From Xiphydria camelus (taxonomy: Eukaryota > Arthropoda > Insecta > Hymenoptera > Xiphydriidae): a stretch of DNA of 64,000 nucleotides. Below the pieces are notes generated by a model. It made no database searches. It saw only the letters and a list, made by a program, of their open reading frames with translations, and had not been told where the DNA came from. Below are positions 21,358-31,999 of the stretch, piece after piece (the stretch's first letter is position 1; each line of letters starts with the position of its first letter). The position numbers and the translations under genes are program-made. The stretch lies in contig OY783200.1 of assembly GCA_963678675.1 (NCBI GenBank), positions 14,813,246 to 14,877,245 of the forward strand. Direction: 5' to 3'.

Positions 21358-22421
21358 CGCAGAAGTTTCTAACTCAAGTATACTTGAATAACTGAGACAG
21401 TATCCTTGTTTATTTAAAATATTTATAATTTTTTCACTACCAGTCAGACTTTTAATGCCTATTCCTAATAAAATTTGTTTTCTTGGCTTAATTTTCCCTC
21501 TTGTGATACTATAAATGGAATCCTGTGAATAACAAGAAGCTAAGCGTTCGACGCGATCATTGATTCGGTTGTCAACACCACTTAAAGCTGTGAGCCAAAA
21601 CAGTTGTAGCCAATTGGGTACCTTGCACTCCCCTTTGTTCAAAGATTCGCTGTCGAGATAATCTGGTAAAGGATTTTTTTTTTATTTTTAATATATGGGA
21701 TCGATATTTCATTGCGAATTCTTCAGCTTCTTGCTCAAATACTATTTCTTCAATCTTTTCGTCATCAATACATTCAATATCTATTTTTGATGATATCACG
21801 TACAACTTGAGACCCAAAGTTATAAATTTTATTTCACTTTTGAAGAACTGCTGTAGGTAAGCTTTTAAATTACCAGTATTGAAGAAACTAGAGCCGTAAT
21901 CCATGTCTTCAATTTCATGAAGTTCTCGCAAAAATTCGACCAAACAATTTTTTATGTGGCGTAAGGATAAAACTCGCAAATTTTCTATGACTTCGCACGT
22001 AATATATTCAGCCAGTCTACTTCGAGCAAGCTTATAAATATCACGTTTGGTAGCCCAGATGTTAGTGTCTGGACGGTTTATATACTTCTTATATTTTGAA
22101 AAATATTGCAAGTGACAAGGACCGTGATAACACACACTTTCTCGTGCGACTAAGTTTTCATCAGCAATTTTTTGTAACATATCAATGTCGCTCATTTCTG
22201 TAGCATACTTTTTTATGGTTGACAAGCATGATTGTTTGTCTTTAATTCGTCGGCAAAAAACTTTCTTATAGTTGCGAGTGATACAAATTTTGTTGCAAAA
22301 AAAGCACGCTTCAGCCGATTCTTCATTTGAGAAACTTTCCACAGTAGCATTGGAGTCATCATCATTTTCTACGTAAGTGCTACTACCATGTTCTTCAATA
22401 ATACATCTGTCGCTCATCAAT
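21358..22421 (-). pseudogene. Exon 4 of a two-zinc-module gene, truncated at a Helitron junction
   Basis: A phase-compatible acceptor (tatttccag) precedes it. The frame carries a C-x2-C (CFFCNK), a CYHGPCHLQYF module, then ARSRLAEYIT and IKNCLVEFLRELHEIE. Next come FKSEIKF and, after a one-base shift in a run of ten A (complement 21674-21683), VPNWLQLFWLTALSG, KPRKQILLGIGIKSLTGS and ILNKQGYCLSYSSILELET. This order matches a widespread, functionally uncharacterised metazoan protein family that is probably repeat-associated. The family normally continues well past ELET. Here it stops dead at Helitron sequence near 21358. Confidence 0.7.
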
Positions 22422-22503
22422 CTGGAAATAGTATTTGTATTTTAACAAATTGAGAACAATGTTGCTTAAAATAGCCAATGTAGTTATTAAAATATACACT
22501 TAC

Positions 22504-22584
22504 TCAGATGTGCTATGTTCATCAATTTCTGTTGGATCATTAATAGAAGAATCAAGTTCCCTTCGCAAAAAACGGACTGATATT
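22504..22584 (-). CDS. Exon 3 of the two-zinc-module gene
   Basis: It lies between the acceptor 'ttttttttggtag' and the donor 'TCTGA/GTAAGTG'. The 81-nt exon stays in frame with both neighbours and encodes a short charged linker (RISVRFLRRELDSSIN and TEIDEHSTSE). Phases 2-2 on each side match exons 2 and 4. That is the main argument that this is real gene structure. Confidence 0.6.
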
Positions 22585-22649
22585 CTACCAAAAAAAATAA
22601 TATTCATTTATTTTTGAAAGTTTATTATAACAAAAAGAGAGTACGAAAC

Positions 22650-22733
22650 CTTGAATTGGAAGTTCCTGGATTAGACGTGTCTTCAGATACTATACTAGTA
22701 TTTGCTGCTGGCGATGCAGTAGATGATTCGGAA
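22650..22733 (-). CDS. Exon 2 of the two-zinc-module gene
   Basis: Acceptor 'catttacag' and a weaker donor 'CAAG/GTTTCG'. The 84 nt encode a Ser/Thr/Pro-rich linker (NSESSTASPAANTS and DTSNPGTSNS). It is in phase with exon 1 (ends phase 2) and exon 3. Low-complexity linkers between the first and second Cys/His modules are usual for this family. Confidence 0.55.
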
Positions 22734-23047
22734 CTGTAAATGGTAATTCGTTTCGTTCAATGTGATTTACAAAAAAACATTGCCATCATTTTTAATTAAA
22801 AGCTTTTTACATGTACTTCGAGTTTCTACTGTAGTAAAAGGTTGACTTCTTGGAAATACTATTTTATTTATTAAAAAAAACAAGAACGATAAAAAAATCG
22901 CTGTTACATTTTTCATGCATTTCACAATTATAAAATCATAAATAACTCAACAATTTTTTGAGGGACATTCGATCAAAATTTTAATCATGCAATGTCATTA
23001 AAATGTTTGTTTAAATCTATATCTTTAATTAAACTTATTCCACTTAC

Positions 23048-23298
23048 TTTTCATAGTTGACGTTCAGATATTTTTTATTCACATTGAACTCTTTGTAACA
23101 GGTAGAATGATATCCCACAATATCATCGTAACAATTGTCCGGCAGTTTGACGTTATTATATTTATGGTTATGATATTTCCGAGCTTTCAAATATTTTTGA
23201 CACGCATTCCAAATTTCTCTCGTAAATTTTTTAATTCCTTCTATTTTTGGATGGAAATTTGGATTATCCGCCAACGTATTGCACAAAAAGCACTCCAT
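23048..23298 (-). CDS. Exon 1 of the two-zinc-module gene
   Basis: It begins ATG-GAG-TGC (MECFLCNTLADNPNFHPK) and ends before a consensus donor (GAAAA/GTAAGTG). It contains CFLC near the N terminus and a GYHSTCYKEFNVNKK end. C-x2-C ... H-x3-C modules of this shape open proteins of the same family as exon 4. I cannot assign a function. The family is often multicopy and may be transposon-linked. The gene lies inside the proposed ZAD-gene intron, in the same orientation. Confidence 0.65.
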
Positions 23299-23399
23299 AA
23301 TTCACTAGCACTTTTGTATACGATGCCAGTAGCGGGTAGCGATGCACCACACGATGCACACAATCCGAAAAACAGACACGTTCTGACAGGATGTTGACA

Positions 23400-24044
23400 G
23401 GATGACGCAATGCGTTACCCCGGGATACCGATAGAATTATACTATACTGGTTCGGGTGCTACTAAACATATTATAGTTTCTATACTATTCAGGCAAATTA
23501 TTATTATTGATTTTTTTAATGATTTGCAGACAGTTGCTTGTCGGACACTTGCATCACTATTTTGTACACTTAATTTAAAAAGGAATAAACTGAAAATTAG
23601 CTATGTGGTAATCGGTTTTCGATACCCTGTGAAGTTTCCGACTTTCCGCTGTCGGACTGGAAAAACGCGGCCTGAAATTTGTCGGACAACAATACATTTT
23701 GATTTTACTAATAATTCACAAGCAATTCATCCAAAAAGGACGTATGTGGTCATTGGTTTTCAATACCCTGTCATCTTTCCCTGTTTAGGACGGTAGACAC
23801 GCCAATAGCGGAAAAATTTTTGTCGGACAAATTTAAATTCGCATTTGAAACGAAATTTGCAGTAAATTAAGCTAAAATAAAAACATGTGGTCGTGAGTTT
23901 TTAAGACCCCGGGAAATCGCCATGTCTGAGACTTTCCAGAGCGGAAAAGCAGAGGAATCGTGAAAAGTCGCAGAGGAAAAGTGTGGTAGACTCGTCAAAC
24001 CGAAGCTCATCGCGAAGTATAAGGTATGTGGTAATCATCTCTCC
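23400..24044. repeat. Degenerate ~140-bp tandem repeat
   Basis: 'tatgtggtaatcggttttcg', 'tatgtggtcattggttttca', 'catgtggtcgtgagttttta' and 'tatgtggtaatcatctct' mark successive units at about 23602, 23743, 23884 and 24025. The phrase 'gtcggaca' recurs in each. Frames across it give the repeated peptide YVVIGF-YPV, so the open frame 23410-23796 is a by-product of the repeat. Confidence 0.6.
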
Positions 24045-24122
24045 GGGGGGGGGGGGGGGGGGGGGCCTGTACTGTGGACTAATAGGTATCGGTACTTGCT
24101 CGAATTCTCCTGGGACATACGG
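24045..24122. mobile_element. G21 tract and solo right end of a CCGTATGT element
   Basis: A 21-base G run (24045-24065) is followed by about 55 bp ending TGGGACATACGG, then TA (24123-24124). This is the inverted terminus of the CCGTATGT family. No matching left end is present nearby, so it is a fragment. Confidence 0.6.
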
Positions 24123-24179
24123 TAAATAATCCGATCGTTGATAATATAGAATCATGTCATTTCCTTCTTTTTTTTTAAT

Positions 24180-24318
24180 GAGTGCTTTCCAATAAACTGA
24201 CACGAGTTGACACAAGTCGACACAAAATTAAACCATTGGTTCTTTCTGCTGGAGTCTGCCAATCAGTTGGTGGTTCTAGTAGAAGTGTGTCGACTTGTGT
24301 CATAAATGGAAAGCACCC
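24180..24318. mobile_element. 139-bp MITE with GAGTGCTTTCC ends
   Basis: The left GAGTGCTTTCCAATAAACTG and 'tgacacaagtcgacaca' are mirrored by 'tgtgtcgacttgtgtcat' and GGAAAGCACCC at the right. The loop is about 55 bp and non-coding. 'aat' flanks both sides, too short to decide the target duplication. Confidence 0.6.
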
Positions 24319-24404
24319 AATCAAGTGAAAAGAAAAAAATATTTTTAAAGTAATAATTAGGAAAGGAGATACAGGCATTTGAAGTAAATACATACGGATA
24401 TATT

Positions 24405-24600
24405 CTCACACATACATTTGATGGCGTATGCGTGTGGTCGCATTTGTGTACGCATTTCCGATCACATCGCCGAACAGTCGACGATGAAAGCCGGAATATA
24501 TCTCACACATTCAATGGCGTGTGTGTGTGTTTGATCGCATCTATGTATACACATTTCCGATCATGGCCGACTATCGCCGAAGATTGCCAGAATTTTTGTG
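24405..24600. repeat. Two diverged ~95-bp tandem units
   Basis: 'gatggcgtatgcgtgtggtc' ... 'cgcatttccgatcaca' is followed by 'aatggcgtgtgtgtgtgttt' ... 'acacatttccgatcat'. They are clearly related copies with a TG-rich core. No coding signal is seen. Confidence 0.6.
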
Positions 24601-24754
24601 ACATTTTGACATATAGATATCGGCCGAGAAATCTAAAATTCTCGACTCTTAGGCGCGAGGCGCGTGGCTTCGCGCTGTGTGTGTGTTAAGGATGAATCTC
24701 TGTTAATATGTAACTTATAAAATTTATTCTGGTCTCTATCAATAGAGAATATTA

Positions 24755-24930
24755 GCTGCCCATAGACGCAGAGGTTGATCCGATGGTTTGGACCGGCGCG
24801 GTCCAAACCGGCAGATCTACCTCTCAGTTAGTGGGCGTTTGCCACGCGCCGGATCGAACTGTCGGTCCAATCTGTCGGTCCAGACCGACGGGAAAAACTG
24901 CCGCCGTCCACTAACGTGCGGTCCGCGTAA
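24755..24930. mobile_element. Left-end fragment of a Harbinger-like element
   Basis: After TTA the sequence reads GCTGCCCATAGACGCAGAGG. It then becomes rich in GGTCC/GGACC phrases such as 'ctgtcggtccaatctgtcgg' and 'cagttagtgggcg'. The inverse terminus CTCTGCGTCTATGGCCAGC occurs at 27532-27550 with the same GGATCGGACC interior. The two could be ends of one 2.8-kb nested element or of two fragments. Confidence 0.45.
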
Positions 24931-26210
24931 GGACGTTCATCTATCTAGTCATAACCAAAACTTTAGTCGTTTGTTTTATACTCTTTCCCTATAGCGCGCC
25001 CCTCTTCATACTTTACAATCTCTTAACATAGACTGTACATATTAACAACTAGGGTGGTAGCCTGCGTCCTGTATACACTCATACTAGCGCACGTTGAAAG
25101 AAGGGAAGATCGCTGCTCTCCTTTTTATAGAGCGATGCGTTAAAAATACTGTCAAGTTAAGTACTTTGAATTACAATTACGCAAGAACGGCATGGCTAGG
25201 TATCCCTATCTTGTAATATGTCATTCCTAACATCATCATACATCATATGTTAATTTTCTAGCAAAATATATAGACAATTTCTGTTGCTATAAATGAAAGC
25301 GGCTCTCTAGCTTATGTTTTGCCTATAGGTACCTTGCATGTTAAAACTCCCAACTTATGTTTTGCCTATAGGTACCTTGCATGTTAAAACTCCCAACTTT
25401 GAAAATGAATATCTCCACTTTGTGTGGTGTGGGCACGGTTCTAATAATTTTATGAATGTATAGATAGAACTATTAATAACATATGATCCAAATTTCAAGC
25501 AAATGTGTAGATAATTGATTAGACGATGAACCTCCTTAAGGAGAGACATAAGCTTTCTCAAAGGCTATATGGTGGGGGTAAGCATCAAAGGAGCCGACAT
25601 TGGATTGCATCTTCAAAAAAAAATTAGTTTAATTAAAACCTTCCATACTAAAATTATGCAACACTATTGAATTTCTTTAAGACCTTTTTAAAATATATAG
25701 CTAGTCTTATAAAAATGTATCAGAATGGCTGACTTCTCCACCTTCAACTATTCGGTTTCCTTAACACCACATCGTACAGCTCCGTGTTAATAGTACGGTA
25801 CTGAATACCTCACTTCTTTTTCTTTTTTATAACGACTCATGATACTCACTATACAAGCACTAATACTCAGGTTTGCCTGTATAAGCGCAAGCCGGAAGGC
25901 TTGCCTTCCGGCAAACCTTAGCGTGTATGGGGCCCTTAAGAGCGCCTCGACCGCGTGCTCAAATTTCGGGAGCCTCGCGGGAGGGTTCGGCTGCCTTTCG
26001 CTCTCCTCGGATAAAGTGCAGACACGCAATAAATTCAACTATTACGGTGCACATGCACTTGTCCGGGGACAGCACCAATCGGTCGACGCGCATCTGCGTA
26101 CTCTCTAAATTTGTCTGACAATAATTGATTGACAAAAATCAATCTTTTGTCACCTCTTATTTAAATTCATTTATTATGTGGAAGATGTTGGTTTCAAGTA
26201 TTTTTCCACA
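24931..26210. other. No gene seen; 43-bp tandem duplication and a hairpin fragment
   Basis: A 43-bp unit ('cttatgttttgcctataggt' ...) is duplicated head to tail at 25311-25353 and 25354-25396. At 25870-25925 'actcaggtttgcctgtataa' matches half of the hairpin at 56562-56623, followed by a perfect GCCGGAAGGC/CTTCCGGC hairpin. Nothing coding is supported. Confidence 0.5.
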
Positions 26211-26413
26211 TTTGGCCCTAGTCCGGATGTTTGGTTTGCGAGGGGTGGGTCAATTCTGTGTTTCCTAACATTTGCATGTACACATCAGTTTGCGCAAGTT
26301 GCATGAGCGTGAAAACGGACCTATAGCGATTCGGTGAAACAGGACGATTTGAATTCGGGCGCAGAAAACTTTCGTCAAGTCGAAATTCTACAGATACGGT
26401 TGGACTAATAACG

Positions 26414-27021
26414 CAGTCACACAAAAAAAGTGGGGTATACATTTGATACGATATACGTTATGTGTGCGTAGTAATTTTGCCTCCTGATCATGAGTCCGGT
26501 GTCACAATTTGGCCATCACGTCATATTTTTTTTAATCTCAAAAAACCATCAAGACCACTTAAACCAAATTCGGTATAGGGGGTTTTTTGGGTCGCTGATC
26601 ACGAATCTGAAGTCGGATTAAAAAAATTTAAGATGGCGTATCCAATATGGCGAACGAGATTTTTGAATTTTTGTAAATATAACTTCATATTCGTCATCAG
26701 CGACCGAAAAAAAACCCTATACCAAATTTGGCATGAATCCATTAATTTTTGAAAATCTCGTCCGCCATATTGCATTCGCGATCTTCAATTTTGGAAATCT
26801 GACTTCAGATTTGTGATCAGCGACCCAAAAAACCCCCCTATACTGAATTTGGTTTAAGTCCATTAACTTTTTGAAAATCACGATCTCTAGCTGGTTTTTT
26901 TATTAAAAAAAATATGACGTCATGGCCAAATTTTGACATCGGATTCGTGATCAGGATGCAAAATTACTACGGTTAACATATATCGCCTCAAATGTATACC
27001 CCACTTTTTTTTGTGTGACTG
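26414..27021. mobile_element. 608-bp foldback with CAGTCACACAAAAAAAGTGG ends
   Basis: CAGTCACACAAAAAAAGTGG at 26414 and CCACTTTTTTTTGTGTGACTG to 27021, then 'ggtatacatttga'-type arms. The interior is the same 'gggtcgctgatc' satellite units as in 20350-21245, arranged head to head. A terminus beginning CAGT with the same satellite core suggests that different terminal repeats have picked up one satellite. Confidence 0.8.
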
Positions 27022-27139
27022 TAATTACCGTTACAGTCTAGGGTGACGTTAGGTATTTCCCGAGTCCCGCAATACCTATATTTCGGCTCCTTTAAAGGTC
27101 ATAAATAAATTTATGGTCATGGGGACGAGTCATCGGAAC

Positions 27140-27550
27140 AGGACGATTTGGACTGGCACGCGGGAAAAAACTTTCGTCAAGTCGAAAGTCCACGGATACG
27201 GTTCGATCCGCGGATCGATCTGCAGTTTTGCGCCCACTAACACGCGGTTTTGCCCGTGGCGGTCCAACCCGTCAGTTTTAACCGCGGATCTCTATTCTGC
27301 GTTAGTGGACGACGACGGATCGGACCGACGGATCGGACCGGCAGGTCGGACCGACAGATCGAACCCTGGCCAGCTTAACACGCTTAATACGTTGCCCGTG
27401 GCGGTCCAACCCGTCGGTTTTAACCGCGGATTTCTATTCTACGTTAGTGGACGACGACGGATCGGACCGACAGATCGGACCGACGGATCGGACCGACGGA
27501 TCGGACCGACGGATCGGACCGACGGATCGGACTCTGCGTCTATGGCCAGC
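27140..27550 (+). repeat. GGATCGGACCGAC minisatellite and Harbinger-like right end
   Basis: Two related blocks ('gtggcggtccaacccgtc' ... 'gttagtggacgacgacgga') lie in tandem at about 27253 and 27397. The second runs into five to six perfect 13-bp GGATCGGACCGAC units (27455-27530). The right end is CTCTGCGTCTATGGCCAGC. A ~70-bp direct repeat, 'acaggacgatttg' ... 'actttcgtcaagtcgaa', links 27140-27208 to 26331-26402 across the foldback. Confidence 0.7.
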
Positions 27551-27581
27551 TATTCAATTTATATGGCGTAACTAACAATAA

Positions 27582-27892
27582 GAGCCGCTTCACACGTGCC
27601 GGATAAACGCGCCCGGTCCCGGGCCGGCGCCGGGTGGTGGGGATGGTGTTCTATAGGCTAGTATGCATCGTTTCACACGTGCCGGGTGATCCTACCCGGT
27701 ACCGGGCCGACGGCACCCAAACCGGGTAGTCGCCGGCCACGCCCACCCGATACGGGGTACGGGTGGTACGTAGTAGGATAGTAGCGCAGTGGCGACCGGG
27801 AAAAAACCGGCTATACGTGTGAAGGGTTGTCGCAGCTGACCCGGCGCCGGCCCGGGACCGGCCGCGTTTATCCGGCACGTGTGAAGCGGCTC
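27582..27892. mobile_element. 311-bp Harbinger-type MITE with TAA duplication
   Basis: TAA (27579-27581) is followed by GAGCCGCTTCACACGTGCCG and the end is CGGCACGTGTGAAGCGGCTC, then TAA (27893-27895). The arms are about 55 bp and extremely GC-rich (CCGGTCCCGGGCCGGCGCCG). The interior has further internal copies of 'tttcacacgtgccggg'. The TAA duplication and G-starting TIR fit PIF/Harbinger. Confidence 0.8.
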
Positions 27893-27895
27893 TAA

Positions 27896-28662
27896 GCATA
27901 GTTTTGGTTATAACCGTATATTTATTGAGAAAATTCGATGTAAAAATTGAGGGGTGAAGGGGGCAGACATTTTTCCTGTAAGGATACACGGGTGCCCGCG
28001 GCGACAGCGCTATCGCTTCTGACGAAACAAATGAACGAACATGCCGCGAGACACTACCGTGTCTCTTGATCGTATAACCTGCCGTTTACTAGGGCATATT
28101 ATTTTATGAGTACAATTCTGGAAAACACATGGTACCGTATGATAACGAGAATAGTAGATATAGAATAATATCTTATGTAACGCTTTGTAGACTATAAGCT
28201 GCACGCTATTGGCCGAAATTCCGAGGACACCTTACGATTGGTTACGATGGTACACAGTAGCTCGTAGTCAGTTTAAGGTAAAACCATTAGTGTCTGATTC
28301 AATCGATTAGGCTGTATTATGCATTAGGGATCTTTTCCCAGCATGTTTGTCGGGCCCTACCTACACATTATGCCAGCAATCGGCCAATAGCATACACGCT
28401 GGATTTTATGAAGTGCTACATAGTACATCTTCCTATGGTTATCATCCTCATAAGCACACGGTACAGTCTCTCCGTCGTCTTGCGTGCGGAAGCAGAAACA
28501 ACGTTCTTTTTCTTAGCCTTTGACACGAGACACTATCGATTCTCTCATCTCTCTTGATCTAAGCTTGACTGTGTGTAAGGATGAACTAAAACTAAATTAA
28601 AAAGAATGATATTCTTGATTCGGAGATATTTTTGAAATTAAGTAAAGTATGTTCCTACTCAC
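27896..28662. other. Intronic sequence, nothing recognised
   Basis: No terminal repeats or coding signal beyond chance frames. It lies just 3' of exon 2 of the minus-strand gene. Confidence 0.45.
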
Positions 28663-28890
28663 ATTATCAATACTTGACGATCTCTTGTTCGTCGGGTTTT
28701 TCTTCCTTGGCTTCTGACTGAATTTCGAATTCGTGGATTGTGAAACTTGATTCTCCGAACTATCGACATAGTTATGATCATTGTACTCATCCTCGTTATG
28801 CGGTGCGCCGACTACTTTTCTTACAGTCCTTTTGTAGTTGCTAAAGATTTCCGACTTAATTTCCGTTAATCTGTTCTCCAATTCATCAAC
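28663..28890 (-). CDS. ZAD gene exon 2 (ZAD C-terminal helix and charged linker)
   Basis: Acceptor 'attttatag' and donor 'GATAAT/GTGAGTAG' bound a 228-nt, phase 0-0 exon encoding VDELENRLTEIKSEIFSNYK, RTVRKVVG, then a polar linker rich in Asn, Ser and Lys. 'ICKKC..LF.EVDEL..RL.EI' is the standard continuation of an insect ZAD domain, and exon 1 at 62842 ends exactly in ICKKCYKLFYE with a phase 0 donor. That pairing makes the two exons parts of one gene across an intron of about 34 kb. Confidence 0.8.
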
Positions 28891-29171
28891 CTATAAAATG
28901 TTCACGTAATTTTATAGATCCTCCTGTTAATCTTATATCGTTTTAAATTTTAACCGCGATCTTAATTATTTTTAAAAATGCCATAAACTATGACAATACT
29001 ACTACTGTAAAAGCCGCTAGGAAGATACGGGATAATAAGATGGCCTGAAAGAAACTAAAGAATTTTGATTCCCCCCGAAAATATGACTAGAATTTTCATC
29101 TGAAATTATTCCATATAATGAAAATAAAAATTATGAAGTTAATCTTTTAGCGGCGGGGAAATTTCAGTTAA

Positions 29172-29557
29172 CCCTTACTTGCTACACTTCTATAGAATCA
29201 CGCACTTGCCACATTGGGGTTGATTTACACCCCAGCGAGAAAAATTGTTATAACAAACAAATTATTGCATATTTGTACTTGAAAATTTTATCAGCTTTTC
29301 TTAAGAGCGTACTTTAAAAGACCGTGTAACTTGTATAGCCAGAACTTAAAATTAAGTATGAGAAAAAAATAAAATATAAAAGTTACACGGTCTTTTAAAG
29401 TACGCTCTTAAGAAGAGCTGATAAAATTTTCAAGTACAAATATGCAATAATTTATTTGTTATAACAATTCTTCTCGTTGGAGTGTAAATCAACCCCAGTG
29501 TGGCAAGTACGAATTTTACCATGGGGTTGTTTCGAACCTCAGTGTGGCAAGTAAGGG
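29172..29557. mobile_element. piggyBac-like MITE, TTAA duplication
   Basis: TTAA-CCCTTACTTGC at the left and GTGGCAAGTAAGGG-TTAA at the right (TTAA at 29168-29171 and 29558-29561). Long arms (about 29200-29335 against 29370-29515) are near-perfect complements, including 'ccgtgtaacttgtat' / 'agttacacgg'. The right terminus carries an extra ~45 bp copy of 'cagtgtggcaagta'. CCCT ends with TTAA are the piggyBac pattern. There is no transposase. Confidence 0.75.
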
Positions 29558-29719
29558 TTAAAATCAACTTCTTGTTAGACGTGAAATTTATAAATCAAAT
29601 CAATGAATTTCCTATTTGAAGGCCCCGACCTGACTGCTGTTCGATATATCGACCACCCCCGGCCGCAAGGCAAAGTCCAATGAACAAAATTTGGCAGGAA
29701 AGATTATCGCTCAAAGCTT

Positions 29720-30010
29720 ATTACTCGAGGGTTTTTTGGGTCGCTCATTGCGATGCTGATGTCCAAATTGGTCTATTCTCACCATCCACCATATTGAATC
29801 CGTTATCTTGGATTTGAGAATAGACCGATTTGAACCATCGTAATGAGTGACACCGAAACCCTCGAGTAACAAGTTTCAGGCCATAATCTTCAAATTCTAA
29901 AAATTTCTGGAATTCATCATCCGCCACATTAGATTCGCCATCTTGGATTTGAGAATAGACCGATTTGGACATCAGAATCGTAATGAGCGACCCCGAAAAC
30001 CCCCGAGTAA
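29720..30010. repeat. Second-type 'gggtcgctcatt' satellite units
   Basis: Two to three units containing 'cgagggttttttgggtcgctc', 'ttgagaatagaccgatttgg' and 'gccatcttggatttgag', partly inverted. They resemble the 20350-21245 satellite but with a different interior. The minus frame 29745-29972 (repeated FKSVYSQIQD) is a by-product. Confidence 0.7.
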
Positions 30011-30865
30011 CAACTTTTGGGCAATAACACAGGTCTGCGAAAAAATTGTGATCAAGCTATTTTAATTTTTTTTCACCTAATTAGGACTTATAATCAACTG
30101 AAACCAACCCAATGAACTAACCCAATTTTACTTCTATCACGTAACGTTTTTTTGCAAACCAATATTTAGGTATTATCTTAGGTCCGGAAGTAACCGGACA
30201 AGTCGGGGATTCCCCGGATTGATACGCTCGCTTTGCAACAATGCCTTGAACGCGATGTAATTTAGTGTCAATATGGGATTCAAACAGATATTGTCTGTAA
30301 AGTTTATTTATCCCCAAGCAAGCTTGGACGCCCGTAAAACCGAGTATTTGGCACTGACAAGGAAACGTTTCGAGGCCGCCGCTTCCGATCTTGATGAAAC
30401 TTCGTAAATTTAAAGTTTATCGAAAAATAAGAGACCCCTATTTTTTTATAGCGGCCCAATTTTGGTTTAAGGGGGTGAAATGGACCCCTGAATTTTCACC
30501 CCCTTCGAGCTATCTCCGAAACGAAGCGAGATAGATGAAAACTTTCAATGTACGTTTTGTTTGGTTTTTTTAGTATAATAAAATCCCCTAAACAGATTTT
30601 GAAAAAAAGCATTATTTTTCAAAAAAAAAAAATTTTTTTATCTAATTTTTCGAAATTTCGGTTTAGTCATGTGGACAAAAATTTAGGAAATTTTATTACA
30701 AATTCAACCATGTATGACATGATATATTTCCCTCCTACAGTTTTGCAAATTTCTAACTTTTATGTCTGATAATGAGCGGGCTACCAATGGCAGTGACGGG
30801 ATAGGTCGGGGGTTATTACTTCTATGTATTTTAATGCCACTTTTCTTTTATTTAATAAAGTTCAA

Positions 30866-31219
30866 CTTCTATGGCTCATAATTATGACAATAATGGTATT
30901 CCGTGAAAAAATGTTTCATACAAAGTTGTTTCTTACACCAAGCACACGTAATAACGACAATATCGCCACATATGTGGCATCGTGGTTCCGAGTGCTGTGC
31001 AAAACAAAATTCTACAGGATGTTCAAATTCAGGAGGTCTCCTGAATATATATCCACTCTTGAACCACGAATATTTAATAAAGTTAGTAAACCGTGGTGAA
31101 GAAAACTGATTATGAGTAAGAGATTGAAGTTTTAAAATATTATCTCTCGAATGAAAGTTAATATCGTAATTGAAAAGAGTTACAATATCTGAAAACCTCC
31201 TTACAAAATTCTTCCACAT
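30866..31219 (-). pseudogene. Reversed copy of the transposase C-terminus in the left arm
   Basis: The minus strand encodes MWKNFVRRFSDIVTLFNYDI ... FKSGYIFRRPPEFEHP ... CHICGDIVVITCAWCKKQLC, 116 residues. By eye it differs from the C terminus of the 32000-33613 protein at only three positions (F/L, H/D and V/A). It has no catalytic residues of its own. It exists because the arm includes coding sequence. Confidence 0.85.
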
Positions 31220-31383
31220 TCGAAAGCCGTATACGTCTAGCGGAATATTATCAAAATAAAATGGACAAAAATTGTTCAGAAATCTTATTAATAAATCCGA
31301 CCGTTAATTTATTTATATTATTTTCTGTTTGTGTGTAAGTAACTAATAATTCACTCACAGGTTAGATAAAATTGTCTGAATTT

Positions 31384-31690
31384 TTATAGTTTTTTGTTGG
31401 AATCATTTTTTTCTTTACTTTTCTTCTTCGCGTACTGTTTCCTCCAGTACTCCTCACATTCTTGCAGCTCTCGTTCTACTTCGGCCATGGATGGTCCTGT
31501 TGTGCGGAATGTCAGATCCAGCGATTTCCCGGGAGACGGCAATGGTATGTGCCCATTTTTAAGATCCTCCACGATCTTCTCAAAAGTCGGTAACTCGTTT
31601 GAACCCATCACTTGAATGATAGACGCAGCCAATGAAACTGAAGCTCTTTGCTTCTCGGCCCTGTATATATACTCCTCGAAAATGCCGTAA
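31384..31690 (-). CDS. Divergent ORF of unknown function inside the DDE transposon
   Basis: Open from about 31690 to a stop at 31384. The first ATG is in the ASIIQVMGSN region (31605), but upstream codons (NNRNVVYGIFEEYIYRAEKQ) look just as coding. The sequence is charged and ends in a Lys-rich tail. TFEKIVEDLKNGHIPLPSPG loosely recalls the 'F..(I/L)..L...G...PG' motif of peroxins such as Pex14. That is a pattern impression only. It is divergent from the transposase and shares the ~300-bp spacer. It could be a second element gene or a captured host exon. Confidence 0.35.
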
Positions 31691-31917
31691 ACAACATTCC
31701 TGTTATTTGTAGGGTTGCCTTATATGGCCCCGGTGATGCGAAAGAGGGAGTTTAGTTCTTTGGACAAGCTTTATTATTAGTTGGCTCTGTGCCCATGTAA
31801 AAATATTTTCGTACGCGCTCTCGAGTTTCGTACGCGGACTCCGAGGATGATGGCCCCTTTTTGGGAAGTCGGACCTCCCACCCTCTCCAGTCTGTTTCGT
31901 TCTTGTGAGGCGACTTC

Positions 31918-31928
31918 ATTATATATAA
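31918..31928 (+). promoter_or_regulatory. Candidate TATA box of the transposase
   Basis: 'attatatataagg' sits about 75-80 bp upstream of the ATG at 32000, in a region outside the arms. It would place transcription start near 31955 and is a reason to doubt start codons upstream of that point. Confidence 0.35.
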
Positions 31929-31999
31929 GGAAGCGAAAGAGAAAGCTTTTTAGTCTGAATATTCAGTTTCTATGGTGCACAGCAGTTCATATTATTATT

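Noticed and set aside
23410..23796. 128-codon plus-strand frame
   Set aside because: The peptide repeats YVVIGF-YPV because the DNA is a ~140-bp tandem repeat. It has no domain and no splice context.
28016..28035. Second hammerhead-like core (ctgacgaaac)
   Set aside because: CUGACGA is followed directly by AAC with no helix II and no matching helix I or III strands.
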